Numbered from the stretch's first letter, positions 1 through 7,209 are shown. The stretch is 11,589 bases of DNA from Cellulomonas sp. (GCA_027451305.1 DAIDJQ010000229.1:1-11589), one strand, 5' to 3'. Notes: generated from the sequence alone by a model not told the origin. A program made the numbers and translations.

Positions 1-42
1 GCGGGTCGGCCGTCGCAGGACGGCAACCGAAGGGAGCAGCCG

Positions 43-213
43 ATGGGACTCGACGACAAGATCCGCCACCAGGCCGAGGAGGCCAAGGGCAAGGCCGAGC
101 AGGGCGTGGGCCGGGCCACCGACAACGAGGGCCTCGAGGCCGAGGGCAGGCGGGACGAGGCCGTCGCCGACCTCAAGCAGGAGGGCGACCGCCTCAAAGA
201 CACGTTGTCCTGA
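43..213 (+). CDS. CsbD-like small stress-response protein
   Basis: This 56-aa ORF starts MGLDDKIRHQAEEAKGKAEQ and is rich in Lys, Glu, Asp, Ala and Gly, with no hydrophobic stretch. Repeated short blocks of the type AEEAKGKAEQ, GRATDN and AEGRRDEA are typical of the CsbD family (first known as a sigma-B-dependent general stress protein in Bacillus), whose members are about 55-70 aa long, so this one looks full length. The ATG is preceded by AAGGGAG at 30-36 with a 6-nt gap, which settles the start. The biochemical role of the family is unknown; a cytoplasmic, largely helical or partly disordered protein is expected. Only 42 bases upstream are visible, so its promoter lies at the very edge or outside the window. 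A strong hairpin follows the stop, so it is either monocistronic or the last gene of a transcript. Confidence 0.88.
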   Translation: MGLDDKIRHQAEEAKGKAEQGVGRATDNEGLEAEGRRDEAVADLKQEGDRLKDTLS

Positions 214-224
214 CCGCGGCCCGC

Positions 225-265
225 GCGCGACGCCCCTGCACCACGTCGGTGCGGGGGCGTCGCGC
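225..265 (+). terminator. Strong hairpin terminator after the CsbD-like gene
   Basis: An 18-nt left arm (225-242) and an 18-nt right arm (248-265) are complementary at every position except one T-G wobble, around a 5-nt loop (ACGTC). The structure begins 11 nt after the TGA of the CsbD-like gene. No long T tract follows, which is usual for high-GC actinobacterial terminators. Position and stem strength support a transcription stop that insulates the downstream riboswitch unit. Confidence 0.78.
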
Positions 266-507
266 CGTCGTCCCTGTTCCGGGCCCCTTTGTGCGTTCCG
301 GACGTGCTGCCGGAGCGAAGCTTTGCACCGCTGTCACAGCCGGAGAGTGCGTTCGGCGCAGAATCCCGACGACGTGTCATCGCCGGCCGAGGCTGCGGAT
401 GCCCTCCGGATTCGGGCGCCGATCAGGACAGACGTCCTACGGGTGAAAATGACCTAACCGCCCGAATTGGGACCTCATGCACCTTCCCCGGGTGCGCAGT
501 CATCATC
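266..507. other. Intergenic stretch without a recognisable gene
   Basis: Open frames here lack ribosome-site support and the codon bias of the neighbouring genes. The short stretch at about 440-475 (around gggtgaaaatgacctaac) is distinctly less GC-rich than its surroundings, and a small hairpin (AGGAC/GTCCT, 425-438) sits just before it. A second weak inverted repeat, GCACC/GGTGC, lies at 479-495. The lower GC fits a promoter or operator region for the riboswitch transcript, but I cannot identify a sigma-factor consensus with confidence. Confidence 0.5.
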
Positions 508-513
508 TACTGT
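508..513 (+). promoter_or_regulatory. Possible -10 element of the riboswitch transcript
   Basis: TACTGT at 508-513 fits the actinobacterial TANNNT -10 pattern and would place the transcription start near 519-521, at the 5' edge of the aptamer's outer stem. No good -35 hexamer is visible 16-18 nt upstream, so the call rests on position and the hexamer alone. Confidence 0.35.
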
Positions 514-516
514 CGC

Positions 517-608
517 GTCTGTCAGCGAATCGGCAAACCCTCCGCAAGGGGGGGACGCAAAGCCACGGGACCCTCGATAGGTCAGCCGGGCTACCGAACA
601 GGCAGGAC
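517..608 (+). ncRNA. Cyclic-di-GMP-I (GEMM-I) riboswitch aptamer
   Basis: The core at 531-596 carries the GEMM-I hallmarks in order. There is GGCAAACC at 532-539, then helix P2 (538-543 with 548-553) capped by a GCAA tetraloop, then the near-invariant GGGACGCAAAGCC block at 552-564. Helix P3 follows, built from GCC/GGC (562-564 with 589-591), CGG/CCG (566-568 with 586-588) and GACC/GGTC (569-572 with 580-583). It ends in GCCGGGCTACCG, which closes back on CGG 531-533. A GNRA tetraloop docking on P3 and the GCAAA junction are known to bind c-di-GMP in this class. The outer stem can be drawn with CTGT 519-522 and ACAG 598-601, so the outer limits are approximate. The aptamer ends just before, or overlaps, the AGGA ribosome site of the small ORF at 616. 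Control of translation initiation is therefore an easy inference, but whether ligand turns expression on or off cannot be read from the sequence. Confidence 0.9.
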
Positions 609-615
609 GGTTCAC

Positions 616-762
616 ATGGACCAGCGAGGATCGGCAGCAGAACCGGTCGGGACCAACCTCCAGCCCCTCGCGACGCCCTCAGCGCGTGTGCAGTCGTGGG
701 CCGGAGTCGCCGCCAGGCTCGGCGCGGTCACCGTGATCCCCCACCAGGACCTCGCCGCCTGA
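616..762 (+). CDS. 48-aa ORF of unknown function under the c-di-GMP riboswitch
   Basis: I do not recognise this product. It starts MDQRGSAAEP and ends VTVIPHQDLAA, with no signal peptide, no Cys and no clear membrane helix; its C-terminal half (about residues 26-48) is mildly hydrophobic. Support for translation comes from AGGA at 604-607, 8 nt before the ATG, from its place directly behind a riboswitch aptamer, and from roughly 80% G/C at third positions. That is below the flanking genes but well above non-coding expectation for some codons. Hairpins follow the stop. No longer gene exists downstream on this strand before the convergent membrane-protein gene, so this ORF is the only candidate target of the riboswitch. 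It could be a small regulatory or structural protein, a leader peptide, or the remnant of a larger decayed gene. Confidence 0.5.
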   Translation: MDQRGSAAEPVGTNLQPLATPSARVQSWAGVAARLGAVTVIPHQDLAA

Positions 763-769
763 GCTCCTC

Positions 770-814
770 GCCCGCCGCCGGCGCGGGCGTCCCGCGGCAC
801 CGTCGTGGTGCCGC
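770..814. terminator. Tandem hairpins between convergent genes (bidirectional terminator)
   Basis: The first hairpin has a 6-bp stem (GCCCGC 770-775 with GCGGGC 783-788). The second is a perfect 8-bp stem GCGGCACC/GGTGCCGC (794-801 with 807-814) with a 5-nt loop. They lie between the stop of the small + strand ORF (762) and the stop of the - strand membrane-protein gene (814-816), so the symmetrical second hairpin can serve both transcripts. Confidence 0.6.
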
Positions 815-3402
815 TACAGCTCGCCGAGGTGCTGCAGCCGTCGCATGGCCACCCAGCCCAGCGGGATCCGCAGCCAGTACGTCAGCACCCGGAACAGCAC
901 GGCCACCGAGAGCGCGACACCCGGGTTCAGCCCCACCACCGCACCGAGGCTCGCGGTGAGCGCCGCCTCCACGGTGCCCACCCCGCCCGGGGTCGGCACC
1001 AGCGATCCCGCAGTGGTCCCTGCGAGGTAGACGATCGCGACCTTCATCAGGCTGGCGTGCTGCCCGAGGGCTGCCAGGCTCGCGTCGAACGCCAGCACGT
1101 AGCCCATGGTCATCGCGGCGCTGCCCAGCAGCCCGAGCGCCAGGCGCGACGGCTGCCCGATCACCTGGATGAACCGCGGCCACGTCTGGCGCAGCGTCGG
1201 CATCGCCTTCGCCATCGCCCACTGCCGCACCCGCGGCACCAGCAGTGCGGCCGCCACCAGGGCCGCGGCCCCGGCGATCACGATCAGCACGGCAGGGGAC
1301 AGCGGCAGCGCCGACTGCTGCTGCGTGCCCGAGGTGAGCGACAGCACCAGCAGGAGCAGCACGGTGACGACGAACTGGGTGACCTGCACCAGGGCGACGG
1401 TGGCGGCGGCGAGCGTCCCGGACACGCCGCGCTTGGTCAGCGTGCGCAGGTTGAGGGCCGCCGGGCCGATGCCCGCAGGGGCGGCGAGGGCGACGAACGT
1501 GCCGGCGGTCTGCACGAGCATCGCGCGCCACAGCGGGACCTTCACGGGGGAGAACGCGACGAGGGCGAGCGCCGCGCCGAGCAACGTCATCAGCCCGAAC
1601 GCGTAGGCGAGCACGGAGAACCGCCAGTCGCTGGACCGCAGGGCCGTGCTGATCTGGTTGACGTTGATGGTGGTCAGCACCACGAACACCGCCACCACCG
1701 TGACGAGGATCGTCAGCAGCGTGCGGGCACCGAACCGCACCAGCTGCTGCGGCTCCACGTTCGCCTGCGGCAGCCGGGCGACCAGCGCCTCGCGAACCTC
1801 CGCCAGCACCTCCTTGTGCGCGCGCATCGCCTCGCGCGTCTGGCGGGGCAGCGCGATGGTCTGCAGCAGCGGACCGATGGCCGCCACGTCTGCGTCGTCG
1901 AGCGCATCGGCCGCCGAGCGGACGGCCCGCTCCGCCCCCACCCGCAGGGCCAGCAGCGCCAGCACCTGCATCAGGTCCATGCGACGCGCGAGCTCGGAGG
2001 AGGCGACGTCACCCTGCTCCCAGCCGGTCAGCCACACCCGCGGCGGTCCGTCGTCGACGGGCCCGACCAGCACGGAGTCGCTGGTCACCGCGCGGTGCGC
2101 GATGCCGGCGGTGTGGGCCCTGCGCAGCTGCGCCCACACCGCGTGCAGCAGCGCGTCGGTGAGCCGGGTGTCCGGGAGGTCCGTCAACGGGACCGCTCCG
2201 TGGGGGTGGTCCAGCAGCAGCATCATCGAGTCGGCGGTCTCGCTGATCCGCAGCAGCCCGGGCGTGTCCACCCCGGCAGCCTCGGCGGCGTACGCGAGCA
2301 GAGCGGTGCGCTCGGCGGCCTGCCGCAGGGACACCACCGACCGGCCCTCGAGGCCGCGCAGCCGCAGGCTGCGCCACAGCCGGGCGAGCACGCCGACCAC
2401 CTGGCGGTCGCGGTCGAGCACCACGAGGTCGAGCACCTCGTCGTACGCGGTCTCGACGCGGTACACCCGGGTGCCGGACGAGCGGGCCAGCGCGGCGGAC
2501 GCCGGGTCGGGGGTCGGCAGCGGCGGGAGCTGGTCCCGGTGGGGTGCCGCGGCGGTCTCCTGGTCGGGCACCCGCACCAGCCGCCGCGGCGTGAACCCGG
2601 CCCGCCGCACGCCGGTCGCCAGGTCGTCGCCGTAGGCGCGCTGCGGTGCGACGCCGGACAGGTACCGCACGCCCATGCCGACCAGGCGGCCGAGCAGGAG
2701 CGACACCGCGACCCCCGGCAGGGACACCTGCGCGGTGATCAGGGTGATGCCCACCGCCACCCACAGCGCGTTCCAGCCCCACCGAACCGAGGAGCTGGCC
2801 CCGCGCGAGCCGGCGACGGCGAGCACGCCCGCCAGCAGGGCCGCGTACGCCGGCAGCGTCAGCTGCCACCCGCCGTCCACCCGGATCGAGAGGTTCTGCG
2901 CCAGGTCGGTGGGCGCGAGGCCGCTGATCAGCCAGTGCACACCGGCGTTGACGGCCAGCGCGACGCCCGCGCCGACGATCGTCTCCAGCAGCAGCCGTCC
3001 GCGACGGCGCAGCGCCAGCTCGCCGAGCACCAGCAGCGGCACCGCCAGCGTGATGAGGCCCACCAGGGCGTTCACGGGGACGAACAGGATGCGGCGCAGC
3101 AGGGTGGCGAAGCCCTGGACGTCCTCCGCGACGCCGGACGTGGTGTTGTGCGCGTAGGACGCCAGGACCATCACGAGCGCAACGCCGAGCACGGCGACCA
3201 CCACGCCGAGCAGGTCGCTGGGGTGGTGCACGCGTGCGGCCGGGACGTCGAGCACCTCCACGGTCGGGGGTGGCACGGCGGTGTGCAGCCGGAGCGTCGG
3301 CTGCTCGCGGATGCCCGGCCCGTGCGGCGGGACGGGGTCCGCGTCGTCGGGCAGCACCTCGTCGTCCGGATGGGCGCCGGGCCCGGACGACGACGGGGTC
3401 AT
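814..3402 (-). CDS. Membrane protein: kinase-like (degenerate) domain plus lysylphosphatidylglycerol-synthase/flippase-like domain
   Basis: This 862-aa integral membrane protein has three parts. An acidic, Pro-rich N-terminal tail of about 60 residues leads into about five membrane helices (64-82, 103-128, 138-160, 181-199, 208-234). A soluble part (about 300-550) resembles a protein-kinase or aminoglycoside-phosphotransferase fold: GIAHRAVTSDSVLVG at 433-447 aligns with the HRD...N catalytic loop, and RRMDL at 473-477 with the helix-F Asp. The catalytic Asp is Ala438 and no DFG is seen, so it is probably a pseudokinase. The C-terminal part (about 559-862) has 7-8 helices and the PTPGGVGTVEA motif at 803-813, characteristic of the LPG_synthase_TM/UPF0104 family (MprF N-domain, AglD). 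Such domains flip or present lipid-linked molecules; no aminoacyl-transferase domain is present, so I would not call it MprF. Substrate is unknown. The ATG has no Shine-Dalgarno but a TANNNT 7 nt upstream. Confidence 0.85.
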   Translation of the reverse strand: MTPSSSGPGAHPDDEVLPDDADPVPPHGPGIREQPTLRLHTAVPPPTVEVLDVPAARVHHPSDLLGVVVAVLGVALVMVLASYAHNTTSGVAEDVQGFATLLRRILFVPVNALVGLITLAVPLLVLGELALRRRGRLLLETIVGAGVALAVNAGVHWLISGLAPTDLAQNLSIRVDGGWQLTLPAYAALLAGVLAVAGSRGASSSVRWGWNALWVAVGITLITAQVSLPGVAVSLLLGRLVGMGVRYLSGVAPQRAYGDDLATGVRRAGFTPRRLVRVPDQETAAAPHRDQLPPLPTPDPASAALARSSGTRVYRVETAYDEVLDLVVLDRDRQVVGVLARLWRSLRLRGLEGRSVVSLRQAAERTALLAYAAEAAGVDTPGLLRISETADSMMLLLDHPHGAVPLTDLPDTRLTDALLHAVWAQLRRAHTAGIAHRAVTSDSVLVGPVDDGPPRVWLTGWEQGDVASSELARRMDLMQVLALLALRVGAERAVRSAADALDDADVAAIGPLLQTIALPRQTREAMRAHKEVLAEVREALVARLPQANVEPQQLVRFGARTLLTILVTVVAVFVVLTTINVNQISTALRSSDWRFSVLAYAFGLMTLLGAALALVAFSPVKVPLWRAMLVQTAGTFVALAAPAGIGPAALNLRTLTKRGVSGTLAAATVALVQVTQFVVTVLLLLVLSLTSGTQQQSALPLSPAVLIVIAGAAALVAAALLVPRVRQWAMAKAMPTLRQTWPRFIQVIGQPSRLALGLLGSAAMTMGYVLAFDASLAALGQHASLMKVAIVYLAGTTAGSLVPTPGGVGTVEAALTASLGAVVGLNPGVALSVAVLFRVLTYWLRIPLGWVAMRRLQHLGEL

Positions 3403-3409
3403 GCGGGCG

Positions 3410-3415
3410 AGTCTA
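3410..3415 (-). promoter_or_regulatory. Possible -10 element for a leaderless transcript of the flippase-like gene
   Basis: On the minus strand TAGACT is followed by 7 nt and then the ATG at 3402. This is the spacing expected if transcription begins at the A of the start codon, and it would explain the missing Shine-Dalgarno. No convincing -35 is visible. A weak inverted repeat (CGCGGG 3435-3440 with CCCGCG 3462-3467, 21-nt loop) in the same 66-nt gap could be a poor terminator of the upstream gene. Confidence 0.4.
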
Positions 3416-3468
3416 GGCAGCGGCCCCTGCGTGGCGCGGGTTGTCGGAGGGTGGTCCGGTGCCCGCGG

Positions 3469-4377
3469 TCAGGACAGCCCGAGGGCGCTGCGCACGTGCG
3501 CCGGGACCAGCGCGTAGCCGATGAAGACCACCATGTCCATGATCGCGTGGGCCACCACCAGTGGCATCACCCGTCGCTTGCGCCGGTAGTACTCGGCGAA
3601 CACGACCCCCATCACGGCGTTGCCGAAGAACGGCCCCCACCCCTGGTACAGGTGGTACGACCCCCGCAGCAGGGCGCTGGTGGCCACCACCAGCGGAGCG
3701 GGCCAGCGCAGCTCGCGCAGCCGCTCCGACAGGTAGCCGACGGCCACGACCTCCTCGAGCAGCGCGTTCTGCACCGCCGAGAGGACCAGCACCGGCACCG
3801 TCCACCACGCGGCGTTCAGCGCGCTGGCCTGCACCTGCACGGTGATGCCGAGAGCCCGGCCGACGGCGTACAGCCCCAGCCCGGGGATGCCGATGACCGC
3901 CGCCAGCCCCGCGCCGAGGGCCACGTCCTGCCACGGCCGCCGCGCGTCGAGGCCGAGGCGGCGCACCGCCGAGCGCCCGCCCGCGGACAGCAGGTACAGC
4001 GCGAGCGCCACCGGGACCAGGGCGAACGCGATGGACAGCAGCTGGTAGGTCAGGTCGAGGAGCGGGCGTGGTGACTGGCTCGGGTTCAGCGTGGTGCTCT
4101 GCGACGCCAGCGGCGGGCCCGCGGTGAGGCTGGCGACGAGGCTGACGACGGCGTACACCCCGGAGCGGCCGAGCGAGAGGCCGAGCACGATCCAGATCTC
4201 GGTGGTGAGCCGTCGGGAGAGCGCCCGCCGCCCGGGCTGGGGCGTGCCGGTGGACCGCTCCGACCCGGCGCTGCTCCCCTGCCCGGCCGGGACGGTCGCC
4301 ACGTCGCCGTTCGTGTCCACGCTGGGACCGGCGCCCGGGCCGACGCCGTCGGTGCGGGCCTCCTCGTCGGGCGACAT
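3469..4377 (-). CDS. CPBP-family intramembrane protease-like protein with altered motif 1
   Basis: This 302-aa protein has a hydrophilic N-terminal tail of about 57 residues rich in Gly, Ser and Thr, followed by about 7-8 membrane segments between 60 and 292. The family's signature positions are present in the last third: Glu208-Glu209 (ALLEEVVAVGY), His242 in LLRGSYHLYQG, and His277 with Asp281 in VVAHAIMDMV. These Glu and His residues form the active site in Rce1/CPBP intramembrane proteases. The Arg of EExxxR is replaced by Val213, so the motif is EExxxV; whether it is still a protease is uncertain. Actinobacterial members are mostly uncharacterised. The gene lies 66 nt upstream of the flippase-like gene on the same strand, so co-transcription is possible, but each has its own putative -10. 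The start lacks a Shine-Dalgarno; a -10-like hexamer sits 7 nt before it. Confidence 0.85.
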   Translation of the reverse strand: MSPDEEARTDGVGPGAGPSVDTNGDVATVPAGQGSSAGSERSTGTPQPGRRALSRRLTTEIWIVLGLSLGRSGVYAVVSLVASLTAGPPLASQSTTLNPSQSPRPLLDLTYQLLSIAFALVPVALALYLLSAGGRSAVRRLGLDARRPWQDVALGAGLAAVIGIPGLGLYAVGRALGITVQVQASALNAAWWTVPVLVLSAVQNALLEEVVAVGYLSERLRELRWPAPLVVATSALLRGSYHLYQGWGPFFGNAVMGVVFAEYYRRKRRVMPLVVAHAIMDMVVFIGYALVPAHVRSALGLS

Positions 4378-4384
4378 GGCGCGA

Positions 4385-4390
4385 AGCGTA
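4385..4390 (-). promoter_or_regulatory. Possible -10 element for a leaderless transcript of the CPBP gene
   Basis: Minus-strand TACGCT (TANNNT) lies exactly 7 nt before the ATG at 4377 and no ribosome site is visible. This is the same arrangement as in front of the next gene on the strand. No clear -35 is seen at 16-18 nt. Confidence 0.38.
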
Positions 4391-4469
4391 CGACGCCAGC
4401 CTGCGACCCGGCCGGTCCAGCGGGGCCGGCTCCTCGGGGTCGGGCTGCAGGGTCGCGGACCGTCGGGTG

Positions 4470-4496
4470 CCGCGGTCGAACGACGTTCGACCGCGG
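4470..4496 (-). terminator. Hairpin terminator after copA
   Basis: A perfect 12-bp inverted repeat (4470-4481 with 4485-4496) closes a 3-nt loop, 37 nt downstream of the copA stop codon on the minus strand. No T tract follows, as elsewhere in this window. It separates the copper operon from the CPBP gene. Its centre resembles an SOS box, which I judged less likely because the spacing is wrong. Confidence 0.65.
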
Positions 4497-4533
4497 GTGC
4501 GCCGGATCGAGCAGGGCGCGGGCGGCGGGTGCC

Positions 4534-6954
4534 TCAGGCGAAGCGGCGCAGCCGCAGCGAGTTGGTCACGACGAGCACGGACGAGAACGCCATCGCGGCG
4601 CCGGCGATCATCGGGTTGAGCATGCCGGTGGCAGCCAGCGGGATCGCCGCCACGTTGTACGCGAACGCCCAGAACAGGTTCTGCCGGATGATCCGCAGGG
4701 TGCTCCGGGACAGCCGGATCGCCTGCGGTGCCGAGCGCAGGTCGCCACGCACCAGCGTCAGGTCGGCCGCCTGGATGGCCACGTCGGTCCCGGTGCCCAT
4801 GGCGAGCCCCAGGTCGGCGCTCGCCAGCGCGGCGGCGTCGTTGACACCGTCGCCGACCATCGCCACCGTCGCACCGCCGGCACGCAGCCGCTCCACCGCG
4901 GCCACCTTGTCCTCGGGGAGCACCTGGGCCACCACGTCCTCCTCGGCGATGCCCACCTCGCGCGCCGCCACCCGGGCCGCCCGCGGGTTGTCGCCCGTGA
5001 GCAGCACCGGCCGCAGGCCAAGGGCCCGCAGCTCGGCGACGGCCTGCGCCGAGGTCGGCTTCACCGGGTCGCGCAGCACCAGCACACCGCGGGCCGCACC
5101 GTCCCAGGCCACCATCACCGACGTGGCACCGTCGGCCTCGGCCGCGTCGAACCGCTCCTCGAGCCCCGCGGTGTCCACGCCCTGCTCCTGCAGCCACGCG
5201 GGGCGCCCCACCAGCACGCGGCGGGCCAGGCCCACCCCGGCGTGCGCCGCACGCACCACGCCGGTGACGCCCCGGCCGGGGGTCTCGACGAAGTCGTGCA
5301 CGTCGAGCTGCGGAGCCGCCGGCTCCGCGGGGACCGCGTCGGTGGCCGCGCGATCGTCGCTCGTCGCGACGGTCGCCGTCGTCGTGCGCCCGTCGGCGGC
5401 CGCCGTGATCGCGGTGGCGATCGGGTGCTGGGAGCCGCGCTCCACGGCACCGGCCGCCTCGAGCACGTCGTCCGCGTCGCCGTCGTCGCCCACCAGGACG
5501 TCGACCAGCCGCATCGAGCCGGCCGTGATGGTGCCGGTCTTGTCCAGCACCACGGTGTCCACCGCGCGGGTTCGCTCGAGGATCTCCGGACCCTTGATCA
5601 GGATGCCGAGCTGCGCACCGCGCCCGGTGCCCACCAGCAGGGCGGTCGGCGTGGCCAGGCCCAGGGCGCAGGGGCAGGCGATGATCAGGACGGCCACGGC
5701 GGCGGTGAACGCGGCCTGCGTGGTGGCGCCGCTGAGCAGCCAGACCACCAGCGTCAGCACGGACAGGCTCATCACCACCGGCACGAAGACCGCCGAGATC
5801 CGGTCGGCCAGCCGCTGCACCGGCGCCTTGCCGGTCTGGGCCGCGGCCACCAGCCGGCCGATCTGCGCCAGCCGGGTCTGCTCGCCGACGCGGGTGGCCC
5901 GCACCACGAGGTGCCCGGACGTGTTCACCGTCGCACCCGTGACCTGGTCGCCCGGGCCGACGTCCACCGGTACCGGCTCACCGGTGAGCAGGGACGCGTC
6001 CACCGCGGCGGTGCCGCGCAGCACCACGCCGTCGGTCGCGATCTTCTCGCCGGGGCGCACCACGAACTCGTCGTCCACCCGCAGGGCCGCGACCGGCACG
6101 CGCCGCTCCACGCCCCCCACCAGGACGGACACGTCCTTGGCGCCGAGGTCCAGCAGCGCCCGCAGGGCGTCACCGGCCCGCCGGCGCGAGCGGTGCTCGG
6201 CGTACCGGCCCGCCAGCAGGAACGTGGTGACCACGGCGGCCACCTCGAAGTACAGCTCCGGGGTGGACATGGCGTGCGTGCGGGACGGGATGAGCGTGGG
6301 CGTCATGTGCATGCCGAGCCGTCCCGCGCCCCCGAGGAGCAGCGCCCACAGCGACCACGTGGTCGCGGCGATGATCCCGAGCGAGACGAGGGTGTCCATG
6401 GTCGACGAGCCGTGCCGGCCGGCCGCCAGCGCCGCCCGGTGGAACGGCAGCGCCGCCCACGTGGCCACCGGCAGCGCCAGCACCACCACCACCCACTGCC
6501 AGCCGCGGAACTGCAGGATCGGCACCATCGAGAGCAGCACCACCGGCACGGTCAGCACGGTGGCGAGCCGCAGCCGGCGGCGCAGGTCGGTGCCGCGGGC
6601 GTCGGTGGGCGCGGAGGTGTCCTCCTCGCCCATGTCCATACCCATGCCGCCCGTCGCCGCGGCGACCTCCTCGTCCGTCATGGCGGGCGCCTGCTGGATC
6701 GGGTGCGCGTCGTACCCGGCGGCCTGCACGGCCGCGACCAGGGCGGCGACGTCCGCCGGCGAGCCGCCCTGCGGCACCTGGACGCGCACGTGCGCCTGCT
6801 CCAGCGCCAGGTTCACCGTCGCCTGCACCCCCGGGACGCGGTTCAACCGCTTCTCCACGCGGGCGACGCAGGAGGAGCAGGTCATCCCCTCGACCGCGAG
6901 GTCGAGCTCGATCACGCCGGTGGCGTCGGGGGTGCCGGCGACGGAGGTGCTCAC
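4534..6954 (-). CDS. copA: Cu(I)-exporting P-type ATPase CopA
   Basis: This 806-aa P1B-type ATPase couples ATP hydrolysis to Cu(I) export across the cytoplasmic membrane. Seen in order: one N-terminal heavy-metal domain with Cys26-x-x-Cys29 (GMTCSSC), a Met-rich linker (102-108), the actuator motif TGE (324-326), the metal-binding Cys427-Pro-Cys429 in TM6, the phosphorylated Asp471 in DKTGT, HP (510-511), GDGVND (701-706), Tyr766-Asn767 in TM7, and Met788 with Ser791-Ser792 in TM8. CPC with YN and MxxSS marks the Cu(I) subgroup. The N-domain carries a poorly conserved Ala/Thr/Asp-rich insert at about 521-550. I chose the GTG at 6954 because it overlaps the copZ stop (GTGA) and places the HMA domain normally; the longer frame upstream has no family resemblance. 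No Shine-Dalgarno is visible, so translation is probably coupled to copZ. Confidence 0.96.
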   Translation of the reverse strand: MSTSVAGTPDATGVIELDLAVEGMTCSSCVARVEKRLNRVPGVQATVNLALEQAHVRVQVPQGGSPADVAALVAAVQAAGYDAHPIQQAPAMTDEEVAAATGGMGMDMGEEDTSAPTDARGTDLRRRLRLATVLTVPVVLLSMVPILQFRGWQWVVVVLALPVATWAALPFHRAALAAGRHGSSTMDTLVSLGIIAATTWSLWALLLGGAGRLGMHMTPTLIPSRTHAMSTPELYFEVAAVVTTFLLAGRYAEHRSRRRAGDALRALLDLGAKDVSVLVGGVERRVPVAALRVDDEFVVRPGEKIATDGVVLRGTAAVDASLLTGEPVPVDVGPGDQVTGATVNTSGHLVVRATRVGEQTRLAQIGRLVAAAQTGKAPVQRLADRISAVFVPVVMSLSVLTLVVWLLSGATTQAAFTAAVAVLIIACPCALGLATPTALLVGTGRGAQLGILIKGPEILERTRAVDTVVLDKTGTITAGSMRLVDVLVGDDGDADDVLEAAGAVERGSQHPIATAITAAADGRTTTATVATSDDRAATDAVPAEPAAPQLDVHDFVETPGRGVTGVVRAAHAGVGLARRVLVGRPAWLQEQGVDTAGLEERFDAAEADGATSVMVAWDGAARGVLVLRDPVKPTSAQAVAELRALGLRPVLLTGDNPRAARVAAREVGIAEEDVVAQVLPEDKVAAVERLRAGGATVAMVGDGVNDAAALASADLGLAMGTGTDVAIQAADLTLVRGDLRSAPQAIRLSRSTLRIIRQNLFWAFAYNVAAIPLAATGMLNPMIAGAAMAFSSVLVVTNSLRLRRFA

Positions 6955-7184
6955 AGGAGCGACCGGCGCGGGGTCACGGCGTAGCCGGCCTCCTCGATCG
7001 CGGCGGCGATCGCCTCGTCGGTCAGGGGGGCGTCGGAGGTGACGACGATCGGCGACGAGCCGCCGACCACCAGCTCGATCGACACGTCGGTGACGCCGGG
7101 GATCGCCGTCAGCTCCGACGTGACGTGGTGCACGCAGTGGTTGCACGTCATGCCGTCGACGGAGAACTCGGTGGTGGTGCTCAT
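6951..7184 (-). CDS. copZ: Copper chaperone CopZ (heavy-metal-associated domain protein)
   Basis: This 77-aa single-domain HMA protein has the metal-binding Cys14-x-x-Cys17 in [12 protein letters not shown], the typical IPGV turn after helix 1, and [10 protein letters not shown] at the C-terminal end, all expected for an Atx1/CopZ ferredoxin-like fold. Family members are about 65-75 aa, so it is full length. It binds Cu(I) in the cytoplasm and passes it to the N-terminal domain of the CopA encoded directly downstream. The ATG follows GAGGAG with about a 6-nt gap. The gene starts 25 nt after csoR and its stop overlaps the copA GTG by 4 bases, so the three genes form one transcript. His16 in the CxxC loop is also found in some other CopZ proteins. 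Confidence 0.94.
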   Translation of the reverse strand: MSTTTEFSVDGMTCNHCVHHVTSELTAIPGVTDVSIELVVGGSSPIVVTSDAPLTDEAIAAAIEEAGYAVTPRRSLL

Positions 7185-7209
7185 GGCTGCTCCTCGATGG
7201 GTGGATGGA

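Noticed and set aside
452..475. Flagellar-type (FliA) promoter suggested by CTAA followed by GCCCGAAT
   Set aside because: The spacing between the two parts is far too short and the second half does not match GCCGATAA.
289..615. Longer open frame running into the 48-aa ORF from 289
   Set aside because: It would run through the promoter region and the riboswitch aptamer, has no ribosome site at 289 and shows no coding bias there.
814..3402. Calling the 862-aa membrane protein MprF or LysX
   Set aside because: No C-terminal aminoacyl-phosphatidylglycerol transferase (GNAT-like) domain and no lysyl-tRNA synthetase domain are present; only the flippase-like membrane domain is shared.
805..4074. 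1089-aa open frame on the + strand, antisense to the two membrane-protein genes
   Set aside because: Its translation is dominated by Arg, Gln, His, Pro and Gly with no domain, and it is a mirror effect of the GC-rich third positions of the real minus-strand genes. It also crosses the boundary between two unrelated genes.
4476..4490. LexA/SOS box TCGAAC-N3-GTTCGA
   Set aside because: The actinobacterial SOS box has a 4-nt spacer; here it is 3 nt and forms the tip of a 12-bp terminator-like hairpin after copA. No SOS gene is nearby.
4091..7042. 983-aa + strand open frame antisense to copA and the CPBP gene
   Set aside because: Ser/Arg/Thr/Ala-rich low-complexity shadow of copA, which has full family motifs on the other strand.
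6955..7146. Longer copA start at 7146
   Set aside because: The added 64 residues are an Arg-rich shadow of copZ; the GTG overlapping the copZ stop gives the normal N-terminal HMA domain.
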